Shown here: piece by piece, positions 7,137-14,199 of the stretch
Numbering within the stretch: position 1 is the stretch's first letter
Layout of the letters: every line of letters begins with the position of its first letter
NCBI GenBank assembly: GCA_945900935.1
Contig: CAMDKT010000074.1
Location: 1 to 14,245, forward strand
Source of the DNA: Candidatus Sulfopaludibacter sp. SbA3
GTDB taxonomy: Bacteria; Acidobacteriota; Terriglobia; Bryobacterales; Bryobacteraceae
Direction of reading: 5' to 3'
DNA length: 14,245 bases
Program-made: the position numbers and the translations under genes
Notes under the pieces: generated by a model
What the model was told of the DNA's origin: nothing
What the model saw: the letters and a program-made list of their open reading frames with translations, nothing else
Databases searched by the model: none

Positions 7137-8075
7137 TTATCGAATCAGATTGCCGAATCGCCGCGCCACCCACGTGTCATTCCATCGGCGAGCGAAAGCA
7201 CTGATACTCATAACCCCGGACCATTCTTTCCAGAACCGGAACGGCGACGGCCAATTCAAAAGGGTACCAACAATCAGGCTGAAAACAAACTTTGTGTAGG
7301 AAGGCCGGAGCGGTTCAAAAAACTGGTCGCGCTGATCCAGCAAAAACGACGCGTAGCTGTGCGCCCACCGGAATGGGACGTACCCGTGATATTTGCGCAA
7401 CGCGCGGCTGGCCTCTTCGAATCCAACGGCTCTCTGCCGCAATGTTTTGTTCTCCCGGTGCATCCGCGAATTGGCCAGTAACGCATCTATTTTCATCAAC
7501 TCGCGGCTTTGCGCCAGACGCAACCACAACTCGTAGTCAAAGGCGACCTGATACTCCGTGTTAAAGCCGCCTAACTCCCTCAGCGTTTCGGTCCGAAGGA
7601 AACATGCCGGTTGGCAAATATAGCAGGAATGCCCCAACGTTTCCTTATGGAATGGCTCGGTGGGATAGGTGTCGATCCGCTTGCCACTGTCATCGATCCA
7701 GTATGCGTTCCCGTAGACACCTGCCATCTTCGGATGGTTTCCCAACCAATGCGCCGCCGTCCGTACTGCGCCGGGAAAGTAGGTGTCATCCGCGTTGATG
7801 TAGGCAAACATTTCGCCCGTGGCTGCGGCCAACCCCTTTTCCAACGCCTCCGCCACGCCGCTGTCCGGCTCCACAATCAGCCGCATCCGGCCAGGGTTCT
7901 CCGCCACAAATTCGCAGATCACTTCGGCCGTCCGGTCCGTCGAACCCCCGTCCACCAGAATGTATTCCAAATTCGGATAGTCCTGCGACAATACGCTTTT
8001 GATCGTTTTCGCAATATAGGACTCCATGTTTAGACAGGGAGTGACGATCGTTACTAAAGGATAATTCGATTCCAT
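7137..8075 (-). CDS. GT2-family glycosyltransferase, short form
   Basis: A 312-aa GT-A fold inverting transferase. Motifs are VTIVTPCLNM (8-17), DGGSTD (42-47), YINADD (92-97) for metal and donor binding, and FDYELW (179-184). It closely resembles the GT2 half of the fused enzyme at 2580-4928, including SVLSQDYPNLEY, CYICQPA, SRMHRENKTL and FLLDQRDQFF. It stops just after RWNDTWVARRF, the point where the fused protein continues RWDDGWISRRY into its beta domain, so this enzyme lacks that module. The ATG at 8075 lies directly before the catalytic domain; only a weak GGGAA ribosome site is seen. It is first in a two-gene - strand operon with the GMD-like gene. Donor and acceptor are unknown. Confidence 0.9.
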   Translation of the reverse strand: MESNYPLVTIVTPCLNMESYIAKTIKSVLSQDYPNLEYILVDGGSTDRTAEVICEFVAENPGRMRLIVEPDSGVAEALEKGLAAATGEMFAYINADDTYFPGAVRTAAHWLGNHPKMAGVYGNAYWIDDSGKRIDTYPTEPFHKETLGHSCYICQPACFLRTETLRELGGFNTEYQVAFDYELWLRLAQSRELMKIDALLANSRMHRENKTLRQRAVGFEEASRALRKYHGYVPFRWAHSYASFLLDQRDQFFEPLRPSYTKFVFSLIVGTLLNWPSPFRFWKEWSGVMSISAFARRWNDTWVARRFGNLIR

Positions 8076-8224
8076 CGCTGGTGTTCCCGCAAAATGTCCA
8101 ATCAGTAGATCAAATCTCAGCTCACAAATTCACCTTGGCAGGATTTGTTTTCCCCGAAATTGCCATTCGGATGTTCAGTAAGGCCGCTTTTTGTATGAAA
8201 TTCCGGCTCTTACTCCGCGAAAAG

Positions 8225-8236
8225 GGTACCAGTACC
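8225..8236. repeat. Inverted repeat GGTAC-CA-GTACC
   Basis: Five-base perfect arms flank a CA spacer; read another way, it contains GTACCA twice in tandem (8226-8237). It lies between two copies of CCGCTTTTTGT in the divergent control region. It may be an operator for either operon, but no regulator is implied by a known consensus. Confidence 0.3.
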
Positions 8237-8257
8237 ACTATAACACCGGGAACCGCT

Positions 8258-8269
8258 TTTTGTGCAAAA
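8258..8269. repeat. Palindrome TTTTG-TG-CAAAA
   Basis: Perfect 5-base arms around a TG spacer, overlapping the second CCGCTTTTTGT copy. It lies about 90 bases before the feoA promoter. A role as operator for iron-responsive control is possible but unproven; it does not match the Fur consensus. Confidence 0.3.
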
Positions 8270-8357
8270 TAAATCTTTGTTCTCAACACATTACAGATAA
8301 GTGACGGCCACCCATCCGAAGATGCCGCCCATCCGGCCCCGCCGGCGATTGTTCTCC

Positions 8358-8386
8358 TTGACACGGCGGTCCCGGATTTCTATCCT
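8358..8386 (+). promoter_or_regulatory. Sigma-70-type promoter of feoAB
   Basis: A perfect -35 box TTGACA (8358-8363) is separated by 17 bases from TATCCT (8381-8386), a 4/6 match to the -10 consensus. The predicted transcript start, near 8393, is only about 2 bases before the feoA GTG at 8395. The mRNA would thus be essentially leaderless, and the GGAG at 8387-8390 would lie outside it. Confidence 0.5.
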
Positions 8387-8394
8387 GGAGTTGA

Positions 8395-8724
8395 GTGCAA
8401 CTGACTTTCAACAAGCGTGCGGACGCGCCCGCCGGATCCCCCCTAAATTCGGGAAATTCGCTTGCCGATCTGCGCTGTGGACAGGCTGCGGTCATTGAAC
8501 TGCTGAACGTGCCGGAGGACTTGGGCCGGCGATTAATGGAGCTTGGCTTCTTTCCCGGCAGTGAGGTCGTGGCCGCTGGCTGCGCGCCCGGCGGCGATCC
8601 CCGTGTTTACCGCGTCGATGGCTCCGAAATCGCCCTGCGCAAAGAAACCGCGAGCCTTTTGAAGATACAGGCTGGATCGATTCGGACAGAGAACCCGGCA
8701 AAGAGTCCGTCGAGCCGGCCATGA
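8395..8724 (+). CDS. feoA: FeoA-like ferrous iron transport accessory protein
   Basis: FeoA proteins are small cytosolic SH3-like proteins needed for FeoB function. The 109-aa product has the FeoA core from about residue 24: LADLRCGQAAVIELL, RRLMELGFFPGSEV, then GDPRVYRVDGSEIALRKETASLLKI. N-terminal (about 1-23) and C-terminal (about 96-109) tails are extra to the usual core of about 75 aa and look disordered. The GTG start is the first possible start after an in-frame TGA at 8392; GGAG lies 4 bases upstream. The stop overlaps feoB by ATGA, so the two are translationally coupled. A promoter of good quality lies immediately upstream. Confidence 0.9.
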   Translation: MQLTFNKRADAPAGSPLNSGNSLADLRCGQAAVIELLNVPEDLGRRLMELGFFPGSEVVAAGCAPGGDPRVYRVDGSEIALRKETASLLKIQAGSIRTENPAKSPSSRP

Positions 8725-10619
8725 GCGCGGGGAACTCCCGCCGCGACTTGGCCGCGGATCGCCCCTCCAACACCGGCGGCCGCCGGCATTACGTCGCTCT
8801 CGTCGGCCCGCCGAATGCCGGCAAAACCACGCTCTTCAATCGATTAACCGGACTCCGCCAGAAAGTCGGCAACTTCCCCGGCGTCACGGTCGAGTATCAC
8901 ATTGGAAAGGCCCGCGCCACCGGCGGCCGCGAGGTTTTCCTGATCGATCTTCCAGGGATCTACAGCCTCCAGCCCCGATCAGAAGACGAGGAAGTCACTC
9001 GCGATGTCCTCATCGGCAAAAAGCCGGACCTAGGCCAGCCCGACGCCGTCGTGCTCATCCTTGATGCCACTAACTTGCATCGCCAACTCCTGCTCGCCGC
9101 TCCTATCCTCGACCTCGGCCTCCCCACTCTCGTCGTCCTCAACATGGCCGATGACCTCGCCGCACGCGGCGGCAGCGTCGATCCGGCCGCCCTCGCCGCT
9201 CAACTCGGCAGCCCCGTCGCGCTGATCAGCGCCGCCACCGGCGCTGGTGTCGAAAAAGTACTGCAGTTTCTCGAAGGAAGCATCGCCCGTCCCCTCGCCG
9301 CCGCCAAGCGCGTCGAACTCCCCATTCTGCAGGACCTCCCCGGCTGCCGCCGCTGGGCCGGGCAAATCGGGCGGCAAAGCGGTTACACGGCTCCGGCCCC
9401 GCCCCTTTGGACCCGGCGCCTCGACACTGTCTTCCTCCATCCGTTTTTAGGCCCGTTCACTTTTCTCGCCGTCGTCGTCGCTGTTTTTCAGACCATTTTC
9501 AGCGGCGCCAAACCGTTGATGGATGGAGTTGAAAACGTCATTGCCATCTCCGGCAACTGGATCGGCGCCGCACTCCCCGATGGCCTCGTGCGCGGTTTTC
9601 TCATTGATGGCATCTGGGCCGGCGTCGGCTCTGTGCTCATCTTCCTGCCACAAATCCTCCTTCTCTTCCTGTTCATTGGTGTACTCGAAGACTCCGGCTA
9701 TCTGGCCCGCGCGGCACTCATCGCCGACCGCACGATGTCGCTCGTGGGACTCCAGGGCAAGGCTTTCATCCCCCTCTTATCGGCCTATGCCTGCGCCATT
9801 CCCGCCATCATGGCCACCAGAACCATCGAGAACAAACGCGACCGCCTAGCCACCATTCTCATCGCCCCTTTCATGACCTGCTCGGCTCGCCTCCCTGTCT
9901 ACTTGTTGATCATCGCCGCCTTTATTCCCGATCGGCCGCTGCTCGGACCCCTGCTAAACACCCAAACCGCCGCCATGCTGGGGCTTTACCTCCTGGGCTT
10001 CCTGGCCGCTATCGCCACGGCCCAACTGCTACGTTCCACGGTGCTCCGCCGCCAGCAAACTGTCTTTGTCCTCGAACTGCCTCCCTACCGCATGCCCAAT
10101 ATCCGCTCACTCGGGCTGCGTCTCTATGATCGCGCTGTGGTCTTCCTCAAACGCGCCGGAACCGTCATCCTTCTCGTCTCGGCCTGCCTCTGGGTTCTTG
10201 CGCACATGCCCTACGAAAACGGCCAACCCGCAAAGCTCGAGCAAAGCTACGCCGGCCAGATCGGCCATTTCGTCGAACCCGCCATCCGGCCTTTGGGTTT
10301 TAACTGGAAGATCGGCGTCGGTCTCATTACTTCGCTCGCCGCCAGGGAAGTCATCATCGGCACCCTCGGCACAATCTATGGCATCGAAAACGCCGACAAA
10401 GACAACGTCTCCCTCCAGCAAGCCCTCCGCCAGGACCTTTCTCCCGCCGCCGCCGCCGCCCTTCTCGTCTTTTTTGCCTTCGCCATGCAGTGCTTTTCCA
10501 CCGTCGCCGTCGTCCGCAGAGAGACCGGCAGTTGGTTTTGGCCCTCGGTGCAATTTATTTACATGACGTCTTTCGCCTATGTATCCGCCTGGGGTACTTA
10601 CCTGTTTCTGAACCGTTAG
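8721..10619 (+). CDS. feoB: Ferrous iron transporter FeoB
   Basis: FeoB is the GTP-dependent inner membrane Fe(II) importer. The 632-aa protein has an N-terminal G domain with G1 GPPNAGKTT (29-37), G2 Thr56 in GVTVE, G3 DLPG (76-79), G4 NMAD (141-144) and G5 SAATGAG (170-176). A hydrophobic transport domain begins near residue 235. Gate regions are recognisable: YACAIPAIMATRTIENKRDR followed by LIAPFMTCSARLPVY, and later SLAAREVIIGTLGTIYG. It is shorter than the roughly 770 aa of E. coli FeoB, mainly through a reduced helical region between the G domain and the membrane part. No FeoC gene follows. It is coupled to feoA by a 4-base overlap. Confidence 0.96.
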   Translation: MSAGNSRRDLAADRPSNTGGRRHYVALVGPPNAGKTTLFNRLTGLRQKVGNFPGVTVEYHIGKARATGGREVFLIDLPGIYSLQPRSEDEEVTRDVLIGKKPDLGQPDAVVLILDATNLHRQLLLAAPILDLGLPTLVVLNMADDLAARGGSVDPAALAAQLGSPVALISAATGAGVEKVLQFLEGSIARPLAAAKRVELPILQDLPGCRRWAGQIGRQSGYTAPAPPLWTRRLDTVFLHPFLGPFTFLAVVVAVFQTIFSGAKPLMDGVENVIAISGNWIGAALPDGLVRGFLIDGIWAGVGSVLIFLPQILLLFLFIGVLEDSGYLARAALIADRTMSLVGLQGKAFIPLLSAYACAIPAIMATRTIENKRDRLATILIAPFMTCSARLPVYLLIIAAFIPDRPLLGPLLNTQTAAMLGLYLLGFLAAIATAQLLRSTVLRRQQTVFVLELPPYRMPNIRSLGLRLYDRAVVFLKRAGTVILLVSACLWVLAHMPYENGQPAKLEQSYAGQIGHFVEPAIRPLGFNWKIGVGLITSLAAREVIIGTLGTIYGIENADKDNVSLQQALRQDLSPAAAAALLVFFAFAMQCFSTVAVVRRETGSWFWPSVQFIYMTSFAYVSAWGTYLFLNR

Positions 10620-10632
10620 TCCCCCATGCGGG

Positions 10633-10675
10633 AGTACTACAACTGCCGCGCCGGTCTCTCAGCCGGTTAAGTACT
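10633..10675. repeat. Nested inverted repeat after feoB
   Basis: AGTACT (10633-10638) pairs with AGTACT (10670-10675), and inside them CCGG (10651-10654) pairs with CCGG (10663-10666). The transcript could fold into a broken hairpin 14 bases past the feoB stop. There is no T-run, so calling it a terminator is not justified. A processing or Rho-related structure is possible. Confidence 0.25.
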
Positions 10676-10735
10676 GAGCACTAACGAATTCAGCGTTCCA
10701 TTGGAGCCTTCACCATCAATCGCAAGACTTCAATC

Positions 10736-11095
10736 ATGCGACCCATGCGTGCTTTTTCACTTGCTCTCCTCCGCAACCTGGGCACTTCCTAGTTTCCCGG
10801 TAATCTTCCAAGACGACCTGGATTCGCAAAACAGCAACGATGTTATGCCCGGCGGCGCAAGTCTGGGCCAGCCCCACCGGCAGCAGCAGCATCGCCACGG
10901 TAAACGGCGCTGGCACGCATCTTCTGGCCAGTCTCTTCCTGCCGCTCACCGGCAACAGGACGGCCGGTCTCAACAGCGGCTTCGACGTCTATTTCCCCGC
11001 CGCCGCCTGCGGTAATGACGAAGCCACAGGCACCGTTCCGCCCTCCGGCGTCCCCGAACCCCGCACGTGGGCCATGCTCGCCTCCGGTCTCACCA
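10736..11095 (+). pseudogene. Decayed PEP-CTERM (exosortase-sorted) protein
   Basis: Pieces of one exported protein are scattered over three frames. A signal-peptide-like start, MRPMRAFSLALLRNLGTS (from 10736), ends in a TAG. A second frame gives FQDDLDSQNSNDV (about 10803-10845). A third gives GAGTHLLASLFLPL, then GFDVYFPAAACGNDEATG and VPEPRTWAMLASGL (about 11050-11090), the PEP-CTERM sorting motif with only the beginning of its membrane helix. Intact PEP-CTERM proteins are recognised by exosortase and exported. The order of fragments fits a family resembling DVUA0089-type proteins with large deletions. At least two frame changes are needed, so it is probably dead. The last frame runs without a stop into the antitoxin gene. 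Confidence 0.65.
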
Positions 11096-11244
11096 TGCGT
11101 AATCACCCCGCCCATATACGGCGTCAGGCTCATCGACCTCGCCCCCTGCCCCCCAATCGTGCCGCCTGTCCACAAGAATCGCCGCCGTCTCCCCTACGCA
11201 CGGCACCCACCATCCCCGCCCCCTTGTACTGTATTCTTATCACC

Positions 11245-11460
11245 ATGGAGATCATCTTCGAACTACGCGAAGACGACGAAGGCACGTTATTCGCCCGCGC
11301 CCTCGGCCACGCCATCTTCACCGGAGCCGCGTCCTGGGAGGACCTCCGCCGCAACGTCATGGAAGCCGTCCTGCTTCATTACGAGGACGAGCCCCCCTGC
11401 TCCCGCTTAATTCGCCTCCACTACGTCAAGGACGAATTGATTCTCCTCGAAGCCCAATGA
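11245..11460 (+). CDS. hicB: HicB-like antitoxin
   Basis: This 71-aa protein has the partial RNase-H-like HicB pattern: a beta strand MEIIFEL, then REDDEGTLFARALGHAIFTGAASWEDLRRNVMEAVLLHYEDE, which matches the DEGGYVAEALG...G.TLEEA..NI.EA layout of antitoxins. It would bind and neutralise the adjacent HicA-type toxin. There is no room for the C-terminal DNA-binding domain that longer HicB proteins carry, so autoregulation may need other factors. The ATG at 11245 is chosen because homology starts there; the frame is open upstream only because it runs through the PEP-CTERM remnant. It overlaps the toxin gene by ATGA. The order antitoxin-toxin is the reverse of classical hicAB. Confidence 0.75.
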   Translation: MEIIFELREDDEGTLFARALGHAIFTGAASWEDLRRNVMEAVLLHYEDEPPCSRLIRLHYVKDELILLEAQ

Positions 11461-11693
11461 AAATCCCGCGTGACATCTCTACGGCCCGCCTCGTCCGCAT
11501 GTTGAAATCCATCGGCTATAACGACGAGCGCCACCGGGGAACCCATATCCGCCTCCTCCGCGCCGGCAACCCGCCTCACGCCATAACTCTTTTCAATGGC
11601 GACCCCATCTCGATCCCAGCCCTTCGAGCCATCCTTGTTGCCGCCGCCGAGGCTAAATACTGGCCTGTGGATGTCGTTCTCGACTTACTCTAA
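11457..11693 (+). CDS. hicA: HicA/YcfA-like mRNA interferase toxin
   Basis: HicA toxins are small dsRBD-fold ribonucleases that cleave mRNA at the ribosome. The 78-aa product matches the family in length and layout: MKIPRDIS.A.LVRMLKSIGY, the catalytic loop RHRGTHIRL with His30 in the place of the GSH histidine, then HAITLFNGDPISIPALRAIL. The catalytic histidine is present, so the toxin may be active. The start overlaps the antitoxin stop by ATGA, tying its translation to that of its partner. Its TAA stop overlaps the proS stop on the other strand at CTAA. A stand-alone housekeeping role is unlikely given the pairing. Confidence 0.82.
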   Translation: MKIPRDISTARLVRMLKSIGYNDERHRGTHIRLLRAGNPPHAITLFNGDPISIPALRAILVAAAEAKYWPVDVVLDLL

Positions 11694-13132
11694 TACGCCT
11701 TCGCAATCACCACCCGCCGCTCCACTTCCTCCCCCGTAATAATACACTTCCCCGGCCCGTCATACTCATCCGTCAACGGTATATTCCGCACACTCGCCCG
11801 GAACTCCTTAATCGCCGCGTCATTGGAAGGATCATCCTTCAAATGCGCCATCACAAACTTGCCCCCGCCCTTCTCCGCCGTAACATCGTCCAGAATCGCC
11901 CGCACTTCCTCCAACGAATTCGCGATAACCGTGTTATCCGCCAACCGCTGCTTCGCCCGAATGAACATATCTTTCTGCATCGCTTCCAACGTCGCCGCCA
12001 CCCGAGCAGCCAACTCCGTCTGCGGAATCACTTCCTTCACCCCCGTATCGCGCCGCTTCAAAACAATAGTCCCCGCCGCCACATCGCGAGGCCCCAGCTC
12101 CAGCACAATCGGCACCCCTCGCCGCTCCCAATGGAAAAACTTCGCCCCCGGCGAATGCCCATCCCGCGTATCGATATGCGCGCCCACCTCGGCAGCCAAC
12201 TTAACCGCCGCTTCCATCACCAACGCCCGCTCCTCCTCCTTGCGGAAGATCGGCACCAGCACCACTTTCCGGTGCGCCATCTTCGGCGGCAATACCAAGC
12301 CTTTATCATCGGAGTGCGTCATAATCAGCCCCCCGATCAGCCGCGTCGATACCCCCCAGCTTGTCTGCCAGACGTAGTCCAGCTTGCCTTCCTTGCTCTG
12401 GAACGTCACATCAAACGCCTTGCCAAAATTCTGCCCCAAATCGTGCGAAGTCCCCGCCTGCAGCGCCAAACCGTTCTGCATCATGGCTTCAATCGAATAG
12501 GACCGCAGCGCCCCCGCGAACTTTTCCGCCTTCGTTTTCGCGCCCATGATCACCGGCATCGCCATCACGTCTTCCGCCACTTCGGCGTAGACCTTCAACA
12601 TGCGGATCACTTCCTCCAATGCCTCTTCATGCGTCGAATGCGCCGTATGCCCTTCCTGCCATAGAAACTCCGTCGTCCGCAGGAACATCCGCGTCCGCAG
12701 CTCCCAGCGAACAACGTTCGCCCATTGATTAAGCAACATCGGCAGATCCCGATAGCTCTGAATCCACTTCCCGAAGAAGTGCCCGACAATCGTCTCCGAC
12801 GTCGGACGGATCACATACGGCTCTTCCAGCTTCTTCCCGCCAGCGACGGTGACCACCGCCAACTCCGGCGCAAAGCCCTCCACGTGCTCGGCTTCTTTCT
12901 TGAGAAAACTCTCCGGAATCAGCAGAGGCAGATAGACGTTCTGGTGGCCAGTGGCCTTAAATCGCGTGTCCAACTCACGCTGCAATACCTCCCAAACGGC
13001 GTATCCGTTTGGCTTAATAACCATGCAGCCTTTCACGATCTCGGCCGGCTCGGCCATGTCGCCTTGGATGACGACGTCTTGGTACCAGGTTGCGAAGTCT
13101 TTGTCGCGGGGAGTGATGGGTGATTCGGCCAT
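11690..13132 (-). CDS. proS: Prolyl-tRNA synthetase, archaeal/eukaryotic type
   Basis: This class II synthetase charges tRNA-Pro with proline. The 480-aa length and absence of the editing insertion mark the archaeal/eukaryotic-like type (ProS type 3) found in some bacteria. Visible parts are motif-1 region MVIKPNGYAVWE, RPTSE (109-113), motif 2 VVRWELRTRMFLRTTEFLWQEGH (140-162), and motif 3 region SWGVSTRLIGG...LVLPP. The anticodon-binding domain follows, and then the type-specific C-terminal domain ending in AKAY, whose final tyrosine is characteristic. That domain keeps only the Cys of GKCIITG from the zinc-site cysteines of the archaeal-type domain. The stop overlaps that of hicA. It lies 41 bases downstream of a TonB-receptor remnant on the same strand. 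Confidence 0.96.
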   Translation of the reverse strand: MAESPITPRDKDFATWYQDVVIQGDMAEPAEIVKGCMVIKPNGYAVWEVLQRELDTRFKATGHQNVYLPLLIPESFLKKEAEHVEGFAPELAVVTVAGGKKLEEPYVIRPTSETIVGHFFGKWIQSYRDLPMLLNQWANVVRWELRTRMFLRTTEFLWQEGHTAHSTHEEALEEVIRMLKVYAEVAEDVMAMPVIMGAKTKAEKFAGALRSYSIEAMMQNGLALQAGTSHDLGQNFGKAFDVTFQSKEGKLDYVWQTSWGVSTRLIGGLIMTHSDDKGLVLPPKMAHRKVVLVPIFRKEEERALVMEAAVKLAAEVGAHIDTRDGHSPGAKFFHWERRGVPIVLELGPRDVAAGTIVLKRRDTGVKEVIPQTELAARVAATLEAMQKDMFIRAKQRLADNTVIANSLEEVRAILDDVTAEKGGGKFVMAHLKDDPSNDAAIKEFRASVRNIPLTDEYDGPGKCIITGEEVERRVVIAKAY

Positions 13133-13173
13133 GTTGTTGCTAACTTTTCATGGTACCGCGCCATCAAGGCTCT

Positions 13174-13995
13174 TCAATAACTCAACCGCATTCCAAACTG
13201 AATCTGCCGCGGTATATTCGCCTGTAATAACCGGATCCGCCCAAAGTCAGCCGACGTCACATTGGCTTGTGGACCGTTGAACATCACGTTGTGGAACGCA
13301 TGAAACCGCTCCGTGCGGAAGTCCAACGCTATCCGTTCCGTCAACGAAATCCGCTTTTCAATCAGCAGATCCCAGTTCTTATTTCCCGGAATCCGCACGT
13401 CAGGTACGTTCCGCCTCACATTGCCAAACGGGAACTGCGGCACCCGCGAAAATGCCGCCGGATGAAAGTACAACCCGCCATCTTCCGAATTGGAATCGTT
13501 CGGCCCCGTCACCGCCACCGGCGTCCCATTCTCCCAACTGAAATAAACTGCCGTCGACCCACGGTTCATCCGCGCCTTGCCCACCCCGAACGGCAGCTCC
13601 ACTCGCCTCTGCAATCCGTGATAAGTGGAATGCCCCACCCGCACCTGGCTCGTCGAAATTCCAGTGAATTGCGGATAAGGCCGCAGCAACTGGCCCCGTT
13701 GAATCGTCGCCCGCGATGGCGTCGAAGTCGAATCCGTGATCACTCCGAAAAACGGATTCGCCACCGTCGCCTTCAATGCCGTCCCCAGCGCCAAAGCCGA
13801 GCCGGGTATCTGGTTGTCCTGCACTCCGCTTGGCAACGCGATCCCCTCCGACGCCGCGTACCCAACTTCCACCACCGTCTTCCACGGCAACTGCCGCTGT
13901 TGGCGCAGCGGTCCCGTCGCGCGCCTTTGGACCAAGTTGTTCGTCGACAACCCCTGTAAGTTCCCCAGCGCTGGCAGGAATCTCCTGTCGATCAT
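13174..13995 (-). pseudogene. Remnant of an Oar-like TonB-dependent receptor
   Basis: A 273-codon open stretch carries scattered but ordered pieces of the C-terminal beta-barrel of the large TonB-dependent receptors abundant in Acidobacteriota. They are LPWKTVVEVGYAASEG, NPFFGVITD, RGQLLRPYPQFTG, STYHGLQ, VELPFGVGKA, NGTPVAVTG, FPFGNVRRNVPDVR and the terminal RQIQFGMRLSY with the usual aromatic end. STYHGLQ is joined almost directly to VELPFG (near 13605), although intact proteins have a long barrel segment between them, and a second shortening follows GKA. The plug, N-terminal carboxypeptidase-like domain and signal peptide are absent. The frame is still open, but a working outer membrane barrel is very unlikely. 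Confidence 0.75.
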
Positions 13996-14199
13996 CCAGA
14001 CTCAACCATCTAATCGGCCCGAGCGGCCGCTTGCTGCCGATTCGATGCCGTTGCCGTCATTGGAAGGAACACAAATGCGTTCCGTTGTCAGGATCTGGGC
14101 AAGGCGAATTCGAAATAGTGTCTTGATGGCAGCGCTAGCCATGCCAGTGACCCGTAAATAGTGCTGAACAAAATTTCGGTTCCGTCGCATACTGACCGC
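13996..14199. other. Non-coding stretch beyond the receptor remnant
   Basis: No protein-like frame is visible on either strand, and the receptor homology ends at about 13990. It likely holds remains of the decayed receptor and the promoter of a gene at the right edge. A weak pair, TGAACA (14165-14170) and CATACT (14188-14193) spaced by 17 bases, is the only promoter-like signal. Confidence 0.4.

Larger units (their letters stand above)
8076..8394. other. Divergent intergenic region between the GT2 gene and feoA
   Basis: This 319-base, AT-richer stretch must hold the promoters of both flanking operons. An 11-base direct repeat, CCGCTTTTTGT, occurs at 8184-8194 and 8253-8263. The inverted repeat GGTAC-CA-GTACC (8225-8236) and the palindrome TTTTG-TG-CAAAA (8258-8269) are operator candidates. 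I see no convincing Fur box. Short open frames here have no protein-like features. Confidence 0.6.

Noticed and set aside
8081..8272. 63-codon open frame in the divergent intergenic region
   Set aside because: It has no ribosome site and no protein-like pattern, and it overlaps the operator-like repeats.
8258..8393. Fur box before feoA
   Set aside because: I looked for a GATAAT-type inverted repeat array; only short unrelated palindromes are present.
10621..10634. Terminator after feoB from CCCCCATGCGGGAG
   Set aside because: The stem is only about three to four pairs and there is no T-run.
10701..11015. 104-codon open frame as an independent gene
   Set aside because: Only the FQDDLDSQ part looks protein-like; the rest is His/Gln/Arg-rich and belongs to a wrong frame of the PEP-CTERM remnant.
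11843..12664. 273-codon open frame on the + strand within proS
   Set aside because: The product is extremely rich in His, Arg, Gln and Pro, typical of an antisense shadow of a GC-rich gene; proS explains the region.
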